A stretch of DNA of 64,000 bases. Source: DATCHW01 sp963806045 (lineage in GTDB: Bacteria > Bacteroidota > Ignavibacteria > Tepidaquicellales > Tepidaquicellaceae). The stretch lies in the NCBI GenBank assembly GCA_963806045.1, contig CAWDWP010000001.1, positions 806,001-870,000 on the forward strand, given 5' to 3'. The notes beneath the pieces were generated by a model. That model was not told the origin of the DNA. It worked only from the letters and a program-made list of their open reading frames with translations, and did not search any database. Below are positions 9,464 through 18,705 of this stretch, in pieces (the first letter of the stretch is position 1; each line of letters begins with the position of its first letter). The translations under genes were made by a program, and so were the position numbers.

Positions 9464-10732
9464 TTATGCAAACCATTCTGGGAACAATGCACTCAAGGCA
9501 TACAAAGTCGAAAGTATGATAATTGCTATAGCTATTGTTAAACTGATAACATTCTGTGCCGTTGTGTTTTTATATTTACCCATTACCTCTTTATCATTCA
9601 GCAGTAAAATTAAAAATACAAGGATAGCGGGCAGCAATGTAACCGAAATCACCTGAACGAATAAAGTAATTAAAACCAGAGGTGCTCCCGGAATCAGAAC
9701 AACTGCTCCTGCCGTTATAAGTGTAATAAAATAACTTGCGTAAAACCATGGAGCTTCTTTTATTTTATTGTTAAGTGAGTGTGCCCACCCGAAAATTTCT
9801 CCGAATGCCCATGAACTTGCAAGCGATATGCAGATTGCACCAAGGAACCCTGCATCAAAAAGTCCGATTGCAAGAAATGTGCCTAAATATTTGTTCATTC
9901 CCATCAGCATTTCAGATGCCTGTGCGGCACTTTCAATCGGTACCCCATTTAAAACTGTTCCGGTAACGATTACTATAAAAATTGCTACTATTACAGTAAA
10001 CAAAGAACCAATTAATGTATCTGCTTTTCCGAATATAATATCTTTTTCGTGCAAACCTTTATCGACTACTGAACTCTGCTGGAAAAAAACCATCCACGGT
10101 GCGATGGTCGTTCCGATATTTGCCATCAGGAAAAAGAAAATTTCGTTATTGAAGCCCCCCGGAAAATTCGGAACAATACCGACTCTTAATATTTCCGAAA
10201 CAGAAGGCTGAACCATAAATGCACAGGGAATATAGATGAGGTTCAATGCTGCAAACACAAGTGCGATTTTTTCCCACGTCCAGTATTTGCCCTTTATCAC
10301 CATCACTGCAAATATCAAACAAACCAGAATTATTGTTATAACGGGAGGAATTCCGAATATACTCATCGCTGCCGTCATACCGATAAATTCGGTTATCAGC
10401 GTAAGCCAGTCAACGAGTATTAAATCAACTAATGAAAACCATCCCCAGAACGGACCGAAGGAATCGAATATTGCTTCTGCGTGTCCGCGCTTTGTAACTG
10501 CACCGAGCCGAACTGTCATTTCCTGAATATAGTAAGCGACAGGAAGCAGAATTACCAAGAACCAGATTAAATGATAACCGAATTTTGAACCTGTGGCAGC
10601 ATAAGTCGTAATCCCCCCTGCATCATTATCGGCAAGCATGACTATAACACCCGGACCTGAAATAATCAGATACAGCTTTATGGCTTTCGCATACTTTCTG
10701 TAAAAATAAAAAAGCTTTGCCAGTAAGTTCAT
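9464..10732 (-). CDS. Nramp-family metal transporter, non-canonical metal site
   Basis: A 422-residue, eleven-helix Nramp-family secondary transporter of the inner membrane. The canonical TM1 motif DPGN reads DAGG here (Asp37 kept, Asn lost), within GPGVIVMLADNDAGG. The TM6 motif usually written ATVMPH reads TTIAPW, so the methionine that ligates Mn2+/Fe2+ and gives transition-metal selectivity is Ala. Loss of this Met is a hallmark of Nramp relatives that move other ions, including Mg2+ or Al3+. The downstream MgtE_N/CBS protein supports a Mg2+ role. It is the first gene of a leftward three-gene unit; its leader (10733-10966) shows no riboswitch I can identify. Confidence 0.85.
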   Translation of the reverse strand: MNLLAKLFYFYRKYAKAIKLYLIISGPGVIVMLADNDAGGITTYAATGSKFGYHLIWFLVILLPVAYYIQEMTVRLGAVTKRGHAEAIFDSFGPFWGWFSLVDLILVDWLTLITEFIGMTAAMSIFGIPPVITIILVCLIFAVMVIKGKYWTWEKIALVFAALNLIYIPCAFMVQPSVSEILRVGIVPNFPGGFNNEIFFFLMANIGTTIAPWMVFFQQSSVVDKGLHEKDIIFGKADTLIGSLFTVIVAIFIVIVTGTVLNGVPIESAAQASEMLMGMNKYLGTFLAIGLFDAGFLGAICISLASSWAFGEIFGWAHSLNNKIKEAPWFYASYFITLITAGAVVLIPGAPLVLITLFVQVISVTLLPAILVFLILLLNDKEVMGKYKNTTAQNVISLTIAIAIIILSTLYALSALFPEWFA

Positions 10733-11123
10733 AAAAAATTTCCTATTTAACGATTTATAACCTCAGAGCAAGGTTTCTAACGGATTATTACGTAAGACTT
10801 AGTCAGTAAGAGTTTTAAGAGTTAATCAATTCGGTCTCTTTATGCGGGATTCATTTCAAACGTATTCTTCAAATCATTTTCAAAATACATTTTTTTATCA
10901 AAAAAAGAATATTTGCGAATTTATTCCTCTGAATATAATAAAAAGCCTCTTACTCCTTAAAAATTATTTCACAGAGATACACAGAGTTGAACACAGAAAA
11001 ACACAGAGCAATATTTTCCTCTGCGTTACTCTGTGATAAGTCTCCGAGACACTCTGTGAAAGTTTTTTGCTGTTATTATAAATGTCAATTAATAATTACT
11101 AATTATTAATTATTAATTATTAA
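10733..11123. other. intergenic region with inverted CACAGAG repeat
   Basis: A 391-bp gap between two leftward genes. Its right half is an inverted repeat: TTTCACAGAG at 10967-10976 and CTCTGTGAAA at 11052-11061. The arms enclose further short CACAGAG copies and their complement. A related stretch lies at about 29231-29285. The far end (11087-11122) is an ATTAATTATTAATT run of a kind seen beside several genes here. No gene or terminator is visible. Confidence 0.5.
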
Positions 11124-13938
11124 TTATTCGCGGTAGCATATGCTTTTAAAATCACAGTAAACACAACGGCTCTCATCCTCGGTTTGAGTAAATTCGATTT
11201 CCGGATTGAACAATTCTTCCAAAACTAAATTTAATGTGATTTCGAATTTTTTAATTTCCTCCGTATCTAAAGAATTATCTTTTACAAATTGTAGGAATCT
11301 TTTAGAATCTCTTATTAGATATAACCCGGGGTTGACCTTCGCACCTGGATTTTCTTCTAAAAATAAATAACTGTAAAAGAGTATCTGGAAAGTTTCTTTA
11401 TATTTACTATTAGTAATAAGTTTTTCAAAAAATTCAACTGAATTATCTATATTTAACTTTCTGATTTCACTCGCCGAGGTTTTATAATCAATTATTCTGT
11501 AAACATCATCTTTCTTTTCAAGCCTGTCTATTTTACCCGTAAGTGTAATCATTGTATCGTCATTAACTTTCTTCATTCCTTTTAAGGTGAGCTCCAGACC
11601 TGCAATTGTAAACGGCGCATATTCAATATCCTTTTTGATTATTCTTTCAGCAAGTTTTCTTATAATACTTTTTATAAGTATATTTCTTCCCTGTATATTA
11701 ATGTCAATATTTTCTTTTTTGAGAGATTTCAATCCTTCAATAAAAATTGAATCATATTCTATATCTAATCTTTTTGAAATTAATTCGAGTTCTTTGTTCG
11801 TAATCAATTTATTTAGATACGGCGTATATAATATTTCCATTACTTTGTGAAGAACGCTGCCGAGCGAAGCGGAATCCAGAACCTCGAGGACATCTTCCTC
11901 CTCTTTTAATCGCGCAATTCTCTTCAGGTAAAACTGCAATTTACAGTTCAGGTAATCAGATATTGCGGTAGCAGAGAATCCTTTAATGTTTTGAAGCTGT
12001 TTTAAAATATCATCCGATTTTTTAATATTTATTTTCTTCTTTTTAATAAATACTGCTTCTGTGGATGCGCTGGAATGTGAAAAAGTAATATTATTATTAA
12101 ATTTTGCCAGCTCATATTCAATCTGCAATAAATATCTGCTGATTTCTCCTGAACTTTCATCTGCTTCTGTATTATATATCAGGTTAATATTTTTAGCTCT
12201 CTGCATAAGCCTTAAAATATAATATGCCGTTATAGCGTCATTATCCTGATAGACAGGCATCCTGAATGCTTTTCTGAGCGGGTAGGGAATAAAGCTGTTC
12301 TGAACTTTCCCCGCAGGAATAACCCCTTCATTCATCGAAAGAATTATTACATTATCAAAGTCAATTGCTCTCGTTTCAAGTAAACCCATAATCTGCAAAC
12401 CCTTCAGAGGCTCTCCTGTTAAGGGAATCGAAACATTGCCAAGAATATCAACGAGTATTTTCCAGAAAGTCTCTTCAGTTATTGAAGTTTTATATTTATT
12501 CAGAATATCTTCAAAGCGGTTCAGTTGAAGTATCAATGTGTAAATATATTCAAGCTGGAATTTCTCATATGCAGTCTGCTCTTTTTCAAATTTATCCGAA
12601 ATCATTTCAATTATCACTCGGATATAATTGAATATTCCGCCTATATTTCCCGCTTCCCTGAATATCGCTTTTAATATTTCCGGTGTATCTTCTTTTATTA
12701 AATCACTTTTACCGGGATATACAAAATTTTCATCTGAAATTCTTCGATAGAGAATATAATTGTAATCAGGATTAAAAATCTTAATATAAGGATGGAGTAA
12801 AATTCCGGAGACATCTTTGTGATAAAACTTTGCTCTCCCGCCTGCACTTTTCAAATTATTTTGCAAAGATTTAAGGAGCTGAAGAAGATTATATAACGGA
12901 GTGCTCTTAAACCTGAATCCCATCGTAACGTTTAGTGCAGGGATAGAATCAGGCAGTGAATACAGAACGGGAAGTATCATATTCTCTTCAACTATTACAA
13001 TAGCTGTCTTTTCCGGTATGAAATCTTTTTCTTCGGAAAGTTTTTTAATAATGCTCCCGGCTAGTTTTGCCTCTCCGACTTTCAATGGAATACCCGTAAC
13101 ATTCAGAATTTTCTTTTCTGATTGCAAATTGTTATCAATCCAATGTGGGTTATCAATTTTAAAAGATTTAAAATTCTTTCTCAGGAAATATCCTGCCTCC
13201 TGCATTTCATCCTCAATATAATAGTTATCGCAGTCCCAGAAAATTTCTGCTATCCCGTCTTTAACTAATTTATTAATTATTTCTTCCTCACATTTATTAA
13301 GCGAATTGAAGCCTGCAAAGTAAATTCTGTTCCAGTCAATCTTTAATTTCATTATTTTTAAATCGTTCACATATATCCCTGTGAGCCATTCCTTCGTATG
13401 CGATGCCCTGCTCTTTCAGTGATTCTCTGAATCTGGTATAAACATTACCCATCATTTCCCATATTTTAACAAAGTCATTTTTCAGGTCGGTAGTATTGCC
13501 GTCTAATATTGTGCTCCAGAATTTTTTAAATTCTTCCTGCATTTCGACAGGAAAAGCTTCTTCGATTTCTTTATAATCTATTATTTTTTTAAACAGAAGT
13601 CCGGCATCTGCAAGATATTTATCAGTATCATCAAAATCCTTCAGAACCATATCTCCCCAGGAATAAAATCTGTCAAAACTTTCTTGCTGGTTGAATAATT
13701 TATGAAGTTCAAAAATTAAAAAGAGTCTGTCTGCAATCGTGTATTTAGAATACTTCTTCAGGAAATCTTCTATGCTTAGAATAGTAGGTGACCAGATAGG
13801 GGATTTTAGTTTTTTGGAAAGAATATCCCTGAAATATATCCCTGCACGCCTGGATGGAAATACAACACACACTCCGGAAAGATTTTCTTTCCCATTCTTC
13901 AAAACCTCGTCAGCTATTTTTTCCAAAAATGAAACCAT
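11124..13938 (-). CDS. AddB-like PD-(D/E)XK nuclease (frame-disrupted)
   Basis: After joining 13938-13350 and 13350-11124 (one base near 13350, ERFKNNEI to LKIDWNRIYF), this is a protein of about 938 residues. The N-terminal part begins with a helicase-like fold without an intact Walker A (VVFPSRRAGIYFRDIL). The C-terminal nuclease has GSVLHKVMEILY, then GKIDRLEKKDD and IDYKTS, the RecB-nuclease pattern. A cysteine in YLNCKLQFYL plus three in CVYCDFKSICY match the iron-sulfur cluster of AddB. In AddAB the B subunit resects one strand at double-strand breaks and reads recombination hotspots. It follows the addA-like gene by 108 bp, forming an addAB pair. Confidence 0.85.
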
Positions 13939-13975
13939 ATATTAATAATTTAAAAATATTTTTACATTTAACATC

Positions 13976-13999
13976 CCCCTCTCAGTTCAAGGAGAGGGG
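13976..13999. repeat. GC-rich hairpin between addA-like and addB-like genes
   Basis: CCCCTCTC and GAGAGGGG form an 8-bp stem with an 8-base loop, followed by GCAGGGGTGAGG. It belongs to the same dispersed family as 1829-1849 and 32515-32535. No T tract follows on the transcribed strand. Confidence 0.6.
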
Positions 14000-14046
14000 C
14001 AGGGGTGAGGTGTAAATTATTCTCACCACTTGGTTTTTTTACATAA

Positions 14047-17000
14047 CTAATTTAATTCAACAATCTTTATCATATCTTCATACTCATCATTTATATACAT
14101 CAGATATTTTTCTACTTTTTTAAATTTCATTTCTTCTAAAATCTTAGCGTATCTCATCACCTGTTTTTTATCATCTTCTTTTTCCTTCCCTGTCTTATAA
14201 TCTATTACGCAGGCAGTATCATTTTTCATTATTACCCGGTCAGGTCTCAGGAAGTTACCATCGGGAAGAAGAATTTCTGATTCAGTTTTCACCTGCCAGT
14301 CTTTCGAAAACCATTCAGAAGCTTTCTTATTATTCAAGACCGATAATGCTTTATGTTTAAGTTCTTTTTTCACTTCATCTGTTATTACACCTTCATTCTG
14401 CATCTCTAAAATCGCCCTGTCTATATCCCCGGGAGTAACGACTAAAGAAAGTAAATCGTGAAGCAGCACTCCCCACTGAGTTTTTGATTTCAAGTTTTTC
14501 ATCTTTTCTTACTTCCAATTTTTTATATTTCGGTTTGATAATGATTTTCTTGTACCATTCTGTAGAAATATAATCAGTCATTACAATTGAAGTATATCGG
14601 TCTTTTTTCTTTCCGGACTTTTTCTTTTCTTTCTTGCCTGTTTCATAAACTTCACCGTCTGTAAATTCTTCTTTCTTATTTGTTTTTTCCATTAATACTG
14701 CTTCAATCACTTTTCTGACTCCATCCTTCGAACCTTTAGAAGGAGCAATTACATATAATCTTTCTATGGCACGTGTAAACGCAACATAAAGTAAATTCAG
14801 GTTATCAATTTTAGTGAGATAGTATTCATTTAAGAAATCATTATCAAAATAAGTATCCATCAAATCCTTTGAAGCTTTAACAAAAAATGCTGACGACTTA
14901 TTAAATGGTGGTTTGTTTGACGATACTACAATCAGTTCTTTTCCGCTTTTTATATCAAGGTCCCAGTTGGCAAATGGAATTATTATAACTTTGTTCTGCA
15001 ATCCTTTTGCTTTATGTACCGTCATTACTCTTATTGCATCAAGTTCTTCGGGGAGTGAGATTGACTGGTCCTCTTTATTTTCTTCCCACCAATCGAGAAA
15101 ACTTATCAGGTCTGTATTGTTTTTTTTCGAATATTCTAAAATCAAATCCTGAAATTTGACTATGTATGCATCAGGCTCTTTATTTAATGAAAATATTTGT
15201 ATAAGCGTTTCGATTAATTCATAAACCGTCAGACTGCTAAGCGAAGCTTTGATTTTAGTATTATCATCACTTCTGAAAAAGCCGTCTGGTAATGAAGTTA
15301 AAAATAGTTTATCAAAGTCTTTGCTGTGTTTATTAAATATGCTGTCCGGCTCCCGCTCTTCACCATTAATATAGACAAGGAAGTTATAAAGCATTTCTGT
15401 CCGGGAAAGAAAATCTTTATGGTTAGAAATGAATTTAAGTGTTTTTATCAGGAAATTAATTTTCTGTGAACTGTATAGCAGCAACGAATCTGTCGAAACA
15501 ACTTTCAATCCTGCTTCCGCGAGATAGTTTGCAGCTTCGGCTCCTTCGCTATTCATTCGGGTGATGATAGTAATATCTTTATATTCAAATCCGTCATTTA
15601 TGCATTCCCGCACCTGCTCTATCATTCTGTCTTTTGCTTTGTCATTTTTTCTTCGCTCTTCATCATCTGATTTGTAAAATGTGAAATTTACATACCCACC
15701 ATTTTTATCTTTATCCGGAGTTTGTTCCACTGAACTGTATGTTTTTTCTATCAGTTCTGAATATTTACTATCTGCTCCCGGTTCATCACTTTTTAAAAGA
15801 TATTTTGTTTTTGCGCTTTCAAAGAAATCATTGTTGAATTTTACAACCTCATCATAGCTTCTGTAATTTGTGTCTAATAATTTGTTCTCCATTCCTTCTT
15901 TGAAATTTTCAAGGTCGTTGTATATCTGCTCCAGCATCAGCCTCATATTTCCATTTCGCCACCTGTAAATTGCCTGCTTAACATCTCCAACTACCATTGA
16001 AAAATTATTCTCGCTCAATGAATTGATTATAAGTGGCAGGAAATTTTTCCACTGGTAATTAGATGTATCCTGAAATTCATCTATTAAAAAGTTTTTTATC
16101 TTATTTCCGGTTCTTTCATAAATGAACGGACAGTTATCACCTGATATTATGCTCTCAAGCATAAAATTAATATCGGAAATAAAAAGGAGCTTGTTATCTT
16201 TCCTGTAATCGCGCAGTTTCCTTGCAAGGTCTTCGAATATTCCTATAATATATATTGTATTCAGAACAGCACGAGCTGAGTAATATTCTTTTTTATTATT
16301 TTCAAAATGTAAAATTACATCGTTTAGAATTTCTTCGAGTCCATCATTAAGTGCAGCATTTATATCGGAAATTCTTTTGGATGCTTTGCTCCACCATTTG
16401 GTTCTGTCGTGATAGGCATCTAAAGTGCGTTTGCCGGGTGCGTAATCCTTGTCTGTTCTGATTTTTCTAAGAATATATCCCATTACACCTGATTTACCAT
16501 AACAGAAGTCTTCAACTGACAGACCGTTGTTATTCATTATCTCTTCAGCATTTTTGCTCATCTCCTCCATGAAGTTTTCGAAACTATATCTTATGTTCTT
16601 CATATCCTTCGTTAAATCATTCACACTTTCTTTTGAATCTGCAAAATCTATTTCCTCAAGTATGTTTTTCCTTTCTCTGTATCTTTCCTTGAATATTTCC
16701 TTTGCAAGTTCTTTAATGTGCTTATCTATTTTCCATCCTTTGCCTTCATCAATGTTGTTATAAACTAAATCTGTTAAGTAAGTAGTAAGTTCTGTGTTTG
16801 TACCTATTTCATCCAGCATGTCGTCAACCATTTTTTCAAGAATGTCATCCTGCTTCAGTTCAATGTCATAGCCTATTTGCAGTTTCACCTCCCGGGCAAA
16901 ACTTCTTAATATCCTTGTAAAAAAGCTGTCTATTGTGGATACTGAAAAATCAGAATACCCGTGAAGAATTTTCTTCAGAACTTCTTTGGATTGTCCGGGG

Positions 17001-17257
17001 ATATCTTTAATGTGCGTTTCGGTTTCCAGGTCGTTTCGTAATTTTTCTTCACCTCCCTCAGCTAAGTTTCTTAAAGAATCAATAATCCTTAATGCCATTT
17101 CATCGGTGGCTTTAATAGTAAACGTTACTGCTAGGATGTGTGAGAAATCCGATGGATTGCGTAGAACTATTTTAAGATATTCTTTTACTAAAGTATATGT
17201 TTTGCCTGATCCTGCTGATGACTGATAAACTAAAAAATTTTTCATTTGAATATTCAT
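14047..17257 (-). CDS. AddA-like UvrD helicase-nuclease (frame-disrupted)
   Basis: About 1070 residues after a one-base correction near 14490. All superfamily-1 helicase motifs are present: Walker A SSAGSGKTYTLV, motif II LIDEFQDTS, motif III VVGDVKQAIYRWR, motif IV TNYRS, motif V VMTVHKAKGLQ and motif VI LYVAFTRAIERL. The C-terminal RecB-type nuclease follows in the next frame (LLHDLLSLV, RPDRVIM, VIDYKTGK). It is the motor and nuclease subunit of an AddAB-type break-processing complex. I place the start at ATG 17257, because this ATG overlaps the TGA stop of the semi-SWEET gene (ATGA), a translational coupling; an upstream ATG at 17290 exists in the same frame. Confidence 0.85.
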
Positions 17258-17514
17258 CCGTACTTGATTTTCAGAAATAACATCATGCACATAATAATGA
17301 ATGATATGCCGTTAGCAGCAATTAGAGGTGTATTCAAAATGAGTATTCCGTAAATAAGCCATAATCCAATTCCCGTTAACAGCATAAGCAATGTCTGAAT
17401 TGATAAATCCTTTGTATGCTTTGTTCGTATAGCTTTTATTGACTGGGGCAAAAATGAAAATGTCGTAAACCCCGCAGCTACAAGACCCAATATTAATATC
17501 AGATTATCTTCCAC
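17254..17514 (-). CDS. SemiSWEET sugar transporter
   Basis: An 86-residue, three-helix protein that fits the bacterial SemiSWEET family, which dimerises to move sugars across the inner membrane without energy coupling. The PQ motif FLPQSIKAIRTKHTKD after helix 1 is characteristic. Helices are at about residues 5-23, 40-58 and 63-82. Its stop codon overlaps the start of the addA-like gene (ATGA), so the two are probably co-translated although no functional link is known. The REP-like repeats begin 42 bp upstream of its start. Confidence 0.85.
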   Translation of the reverse strand: MEDNLILILGLVAAGFTTFSFLPQSIKAIRTKHTKDLSIQTLLMLLTGIGLWLIYGILILNTPLIAANGISFIIMCMMLFLKIKYG

Positions 17515-17556
17515 TAATTTATTAAATTTGTGTTACTATTTTTCTTTTTCCACTTT

Positions 17557-17606
17557 CCCCGTCGTTTACGACGGGGTATAATTTCACAACTAATCCGGCT
17601 TTAGCC
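17557..17606 (-). repeat. REP-like two-hairpin unit 1 (leftward)
   Basis: A 20-base palindrome (CCCCGTCG, TTTA, CGACGGGG) at 17557-17576, a 20-base spacer, and the small palindrome GGCTTTAGCC at 17597-17606. This is one unit of the repeat that surrounds the transposase; its orientation is opposite to units 3-5. Confidence 0.85.
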
Positions 17607-17644
17607 TAAAAACAAGTATACAGTTTGTTTCGGTTTTCCATTTT

Positions 17645-17694
17645 CCCCGTCGTTTACGACGGGTTATATTACACAAACAACTCCGGCTTTAGCC
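17645..17694 (-). repeat. REP-like two-hairpin unit 2 (leftward, overlaps tnpA stop)
   Basis: The same unit as at 17557, with one change in the last base of the large palindrome (17645-17664). The small palindrome ends at 17694, the first base of the transposase stop codon on the plus strand, so the repeat abuts the end of the gene exactly. With unit 3 it frames the transposase as an inverted pair. Confidence 0.85.
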
Positions 17695-18119
17695 TAATCT
17701 CCAATTCCTAAAGCTTTTGTAATATCTCTAAGTTCTTCTTCAAATGATTTTTTCTTGTGATGCTCTTCTTGATTATCAATATATTTTCTAACAATATTAA
17801 CTAAGGATTCACTCACAGAAATAGCATAATAGTCATTTTGCCATTCAAATTTTCTATTAAGCAGCTTTTGTGAATTTATCCAGTGGGATGATTCACCTTT
17901 AATAAGGTTCATTATCTTGGATATATTCTGATCGTTTCCTAAAGAAATTAAGCAGTGAACATGTTCAACAGAACCATTAATCCTTTCGATGAATATTCTA
18001 TTATTCATGGAATATTCTTTAATATGAGCGAATAATTGTTGACGAATTTCTGTTGTCAGAACAGGCATTTTATCTTTAGTATTCCAAACGCAATGTACCC
18101 AGATTTTGATGAAAGACAT
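17694..18119 (-). CDS. IS200/RAYT-type Y1 transposase
   Basis: A 141-residue single-domain Y1 (HUH) transposase. The metal-binding HUH motif is HVHCLISL, and the catalytic tyrosine is the one in VRKYIDNQEEHHKKKSF. The segment KFEWQNDYYAISVSES is typical of the REP-associated/IS200-like branch common in Bacteroidota. Family enzymes cut and rejoin single-stranded DNA at hairpin-containing ends. No accessory tnpB is next to it. Inverted copies of a two-hairpin repeat lie directly at both ends (units 2 and 3), and four more copies follow within 1.1 kb, which fits a RAYT with its REP/REPIN substrates or a minimal IS200-like element of about 545 bp (17645-18189). Confidence 0.85.
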   Translation of the reverse strand: MSFIKIWVHCVWNTKDKMPVLTTEIRQQLFAHIKEYSMNNRIFIERINGSVEHVHCLISLGNDQNISKIMNLIKGESSHWINSQKLLNRKFEWQNDYYAISVSESLVNIVRKYIDNQEEHHKKKSFEEELRDITKALGIGD

Positions 18120-18138
18120 AAAACTAGTTTATTATTTT

Positions 18139-18189
18139 GGCTAAAGCCGCGTTAGTGATGGTATTTCAACCCCGTCGTAAACGACGGGG
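18139..18189 (+). repeat. REP-like two-hairpin unit 3 (rightward)
   Basis: GGCTAAAGCC at 18139-18148, a 21-base spacer, then CCCCGTCGTAAACGACGGGG at 18170-18189. It begins 19 bp upstream of the transposase start and mirrors unit 2 across the gene. The spacer differs from that of units 1 and 2, so the two ends of the element are distinguishable. Confidence 0.85.
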
Positions 18190-18322
18190 TAACTAAAAAC
18201 TTTTTCCATATTTTCTGTAATCCTTCAGTATTTAAAGCAAGATAATAATAAATATTTTCTATTTTTTCCACTTTCCCTATTGTACATGTTTGATAATAGA
18301 CATAAAACTCGATTATTATTTT

Positions 18323-18373
18323 GGCTAAAGCCGCGTTAGTGATGGTATTTCAACCCCGTCGTAAACGACGGGG
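18323..18373 (+). repeat. REP-like two-hairpin unit 4 (rightward)
   Basis: Identical in both palindromes and spacer to unit 3; it is the second copy within the 183-bp tandem array. Small palindrome 18323-18332, large palindrome 18354-18373. Confidence 0.85.
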
Positions 18374-18505
18374 TAACTAAAAACTTTTTCCATATTTTCT
18401 GTTACCTTCAGTATTTAAAGCAAGATAAAAATAAATATTTTCTATTTTTTCCACTTTCCCTATTGTACATGTTTGATAATAGACATAAAACTCGATTATT
18501 ATTTT

Positions 18506-18556
18506 GGCTAAAGCCGCGTTAGTGATGGTATTTCAACCCCGTCGTAAACGACGGGG
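18506..18556 (+). repeat. REP-like two-hairpin unit 5 (rightward)
   Basis: Third copy in the tandem array, small palindrome 18506-18515, large palindrome 18537-18556. With inverted unit 6, 82 bp away, it forms a REPIN-like head-to-head pair. Confidence 0.85.
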
Positions 18557-18637
18557 TAACTAAAACCCTATTCACATTTGTTATTCTTCACGACGTTTAA
18601 AGCGAAGTTTTAAAAAATGTTCTATCTTTTCCGTTTT

Positions 18638-18686
18638 CCCCGTCGTTTACGACGGGGTATAGTTCACAAAAGATTCGGCTTTAGCC
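18638..18686 (-). repeat. REP-like two-hairpin unit 6 (leftward)
   Basis: Large palindrome 18638-18657, 19-base spacer, small palindrome 18677-18686, in the orientation of units 1 and 2. It lies 20 bp past the stop of glyQS and could act as a stem-loop at the 3' end of that mRNA. Confidence 0.85.
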
Positions 18687-18705
18687 TAAACTTTTAAACA
18701 ACTTC

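Larger units (their letters stand above)
18121..18560 (+). repeat. tandem array, about 183-bp period, 2.4 copies
   Basis: The segment just upstream of the transposase is repeated with a period of 183-184 bp: the small palindrome recurs at 18139, 18323 and 18506, and the large one at 18170, 18354 and 18537. The sequence between palindromes is nearly identical in the first two copies (few substitutions or indels around 18219 and 18255). Each copy starts with GACATAAAACT, which includes the transposase start region. The third copy ends near 18565. Confidence 0.85.

Noticed and set aside
10733..10966. Mn2+ or Mg2+ riboswitch before the Nramp-like gene
   Set aside because: I could not find the conserved cores of the known Mn or Mg riboswitches; only a short AACCT/AGGTT hairpin is visible.
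11124..17257. A novel defence island built on AddAB-like nucleases
   Set aside because: Domain content and order match ordinary AddAB repair, with no defence-type neighbours.
17557..18686. CRISPR-like array
   Set aside because: The repeats are palindromic two-hairpin units in both orientations with large, repeated spacers rather than a directional array of short repeats with unique spacers, and a Y1 transposase is present; no cas genes are seen.
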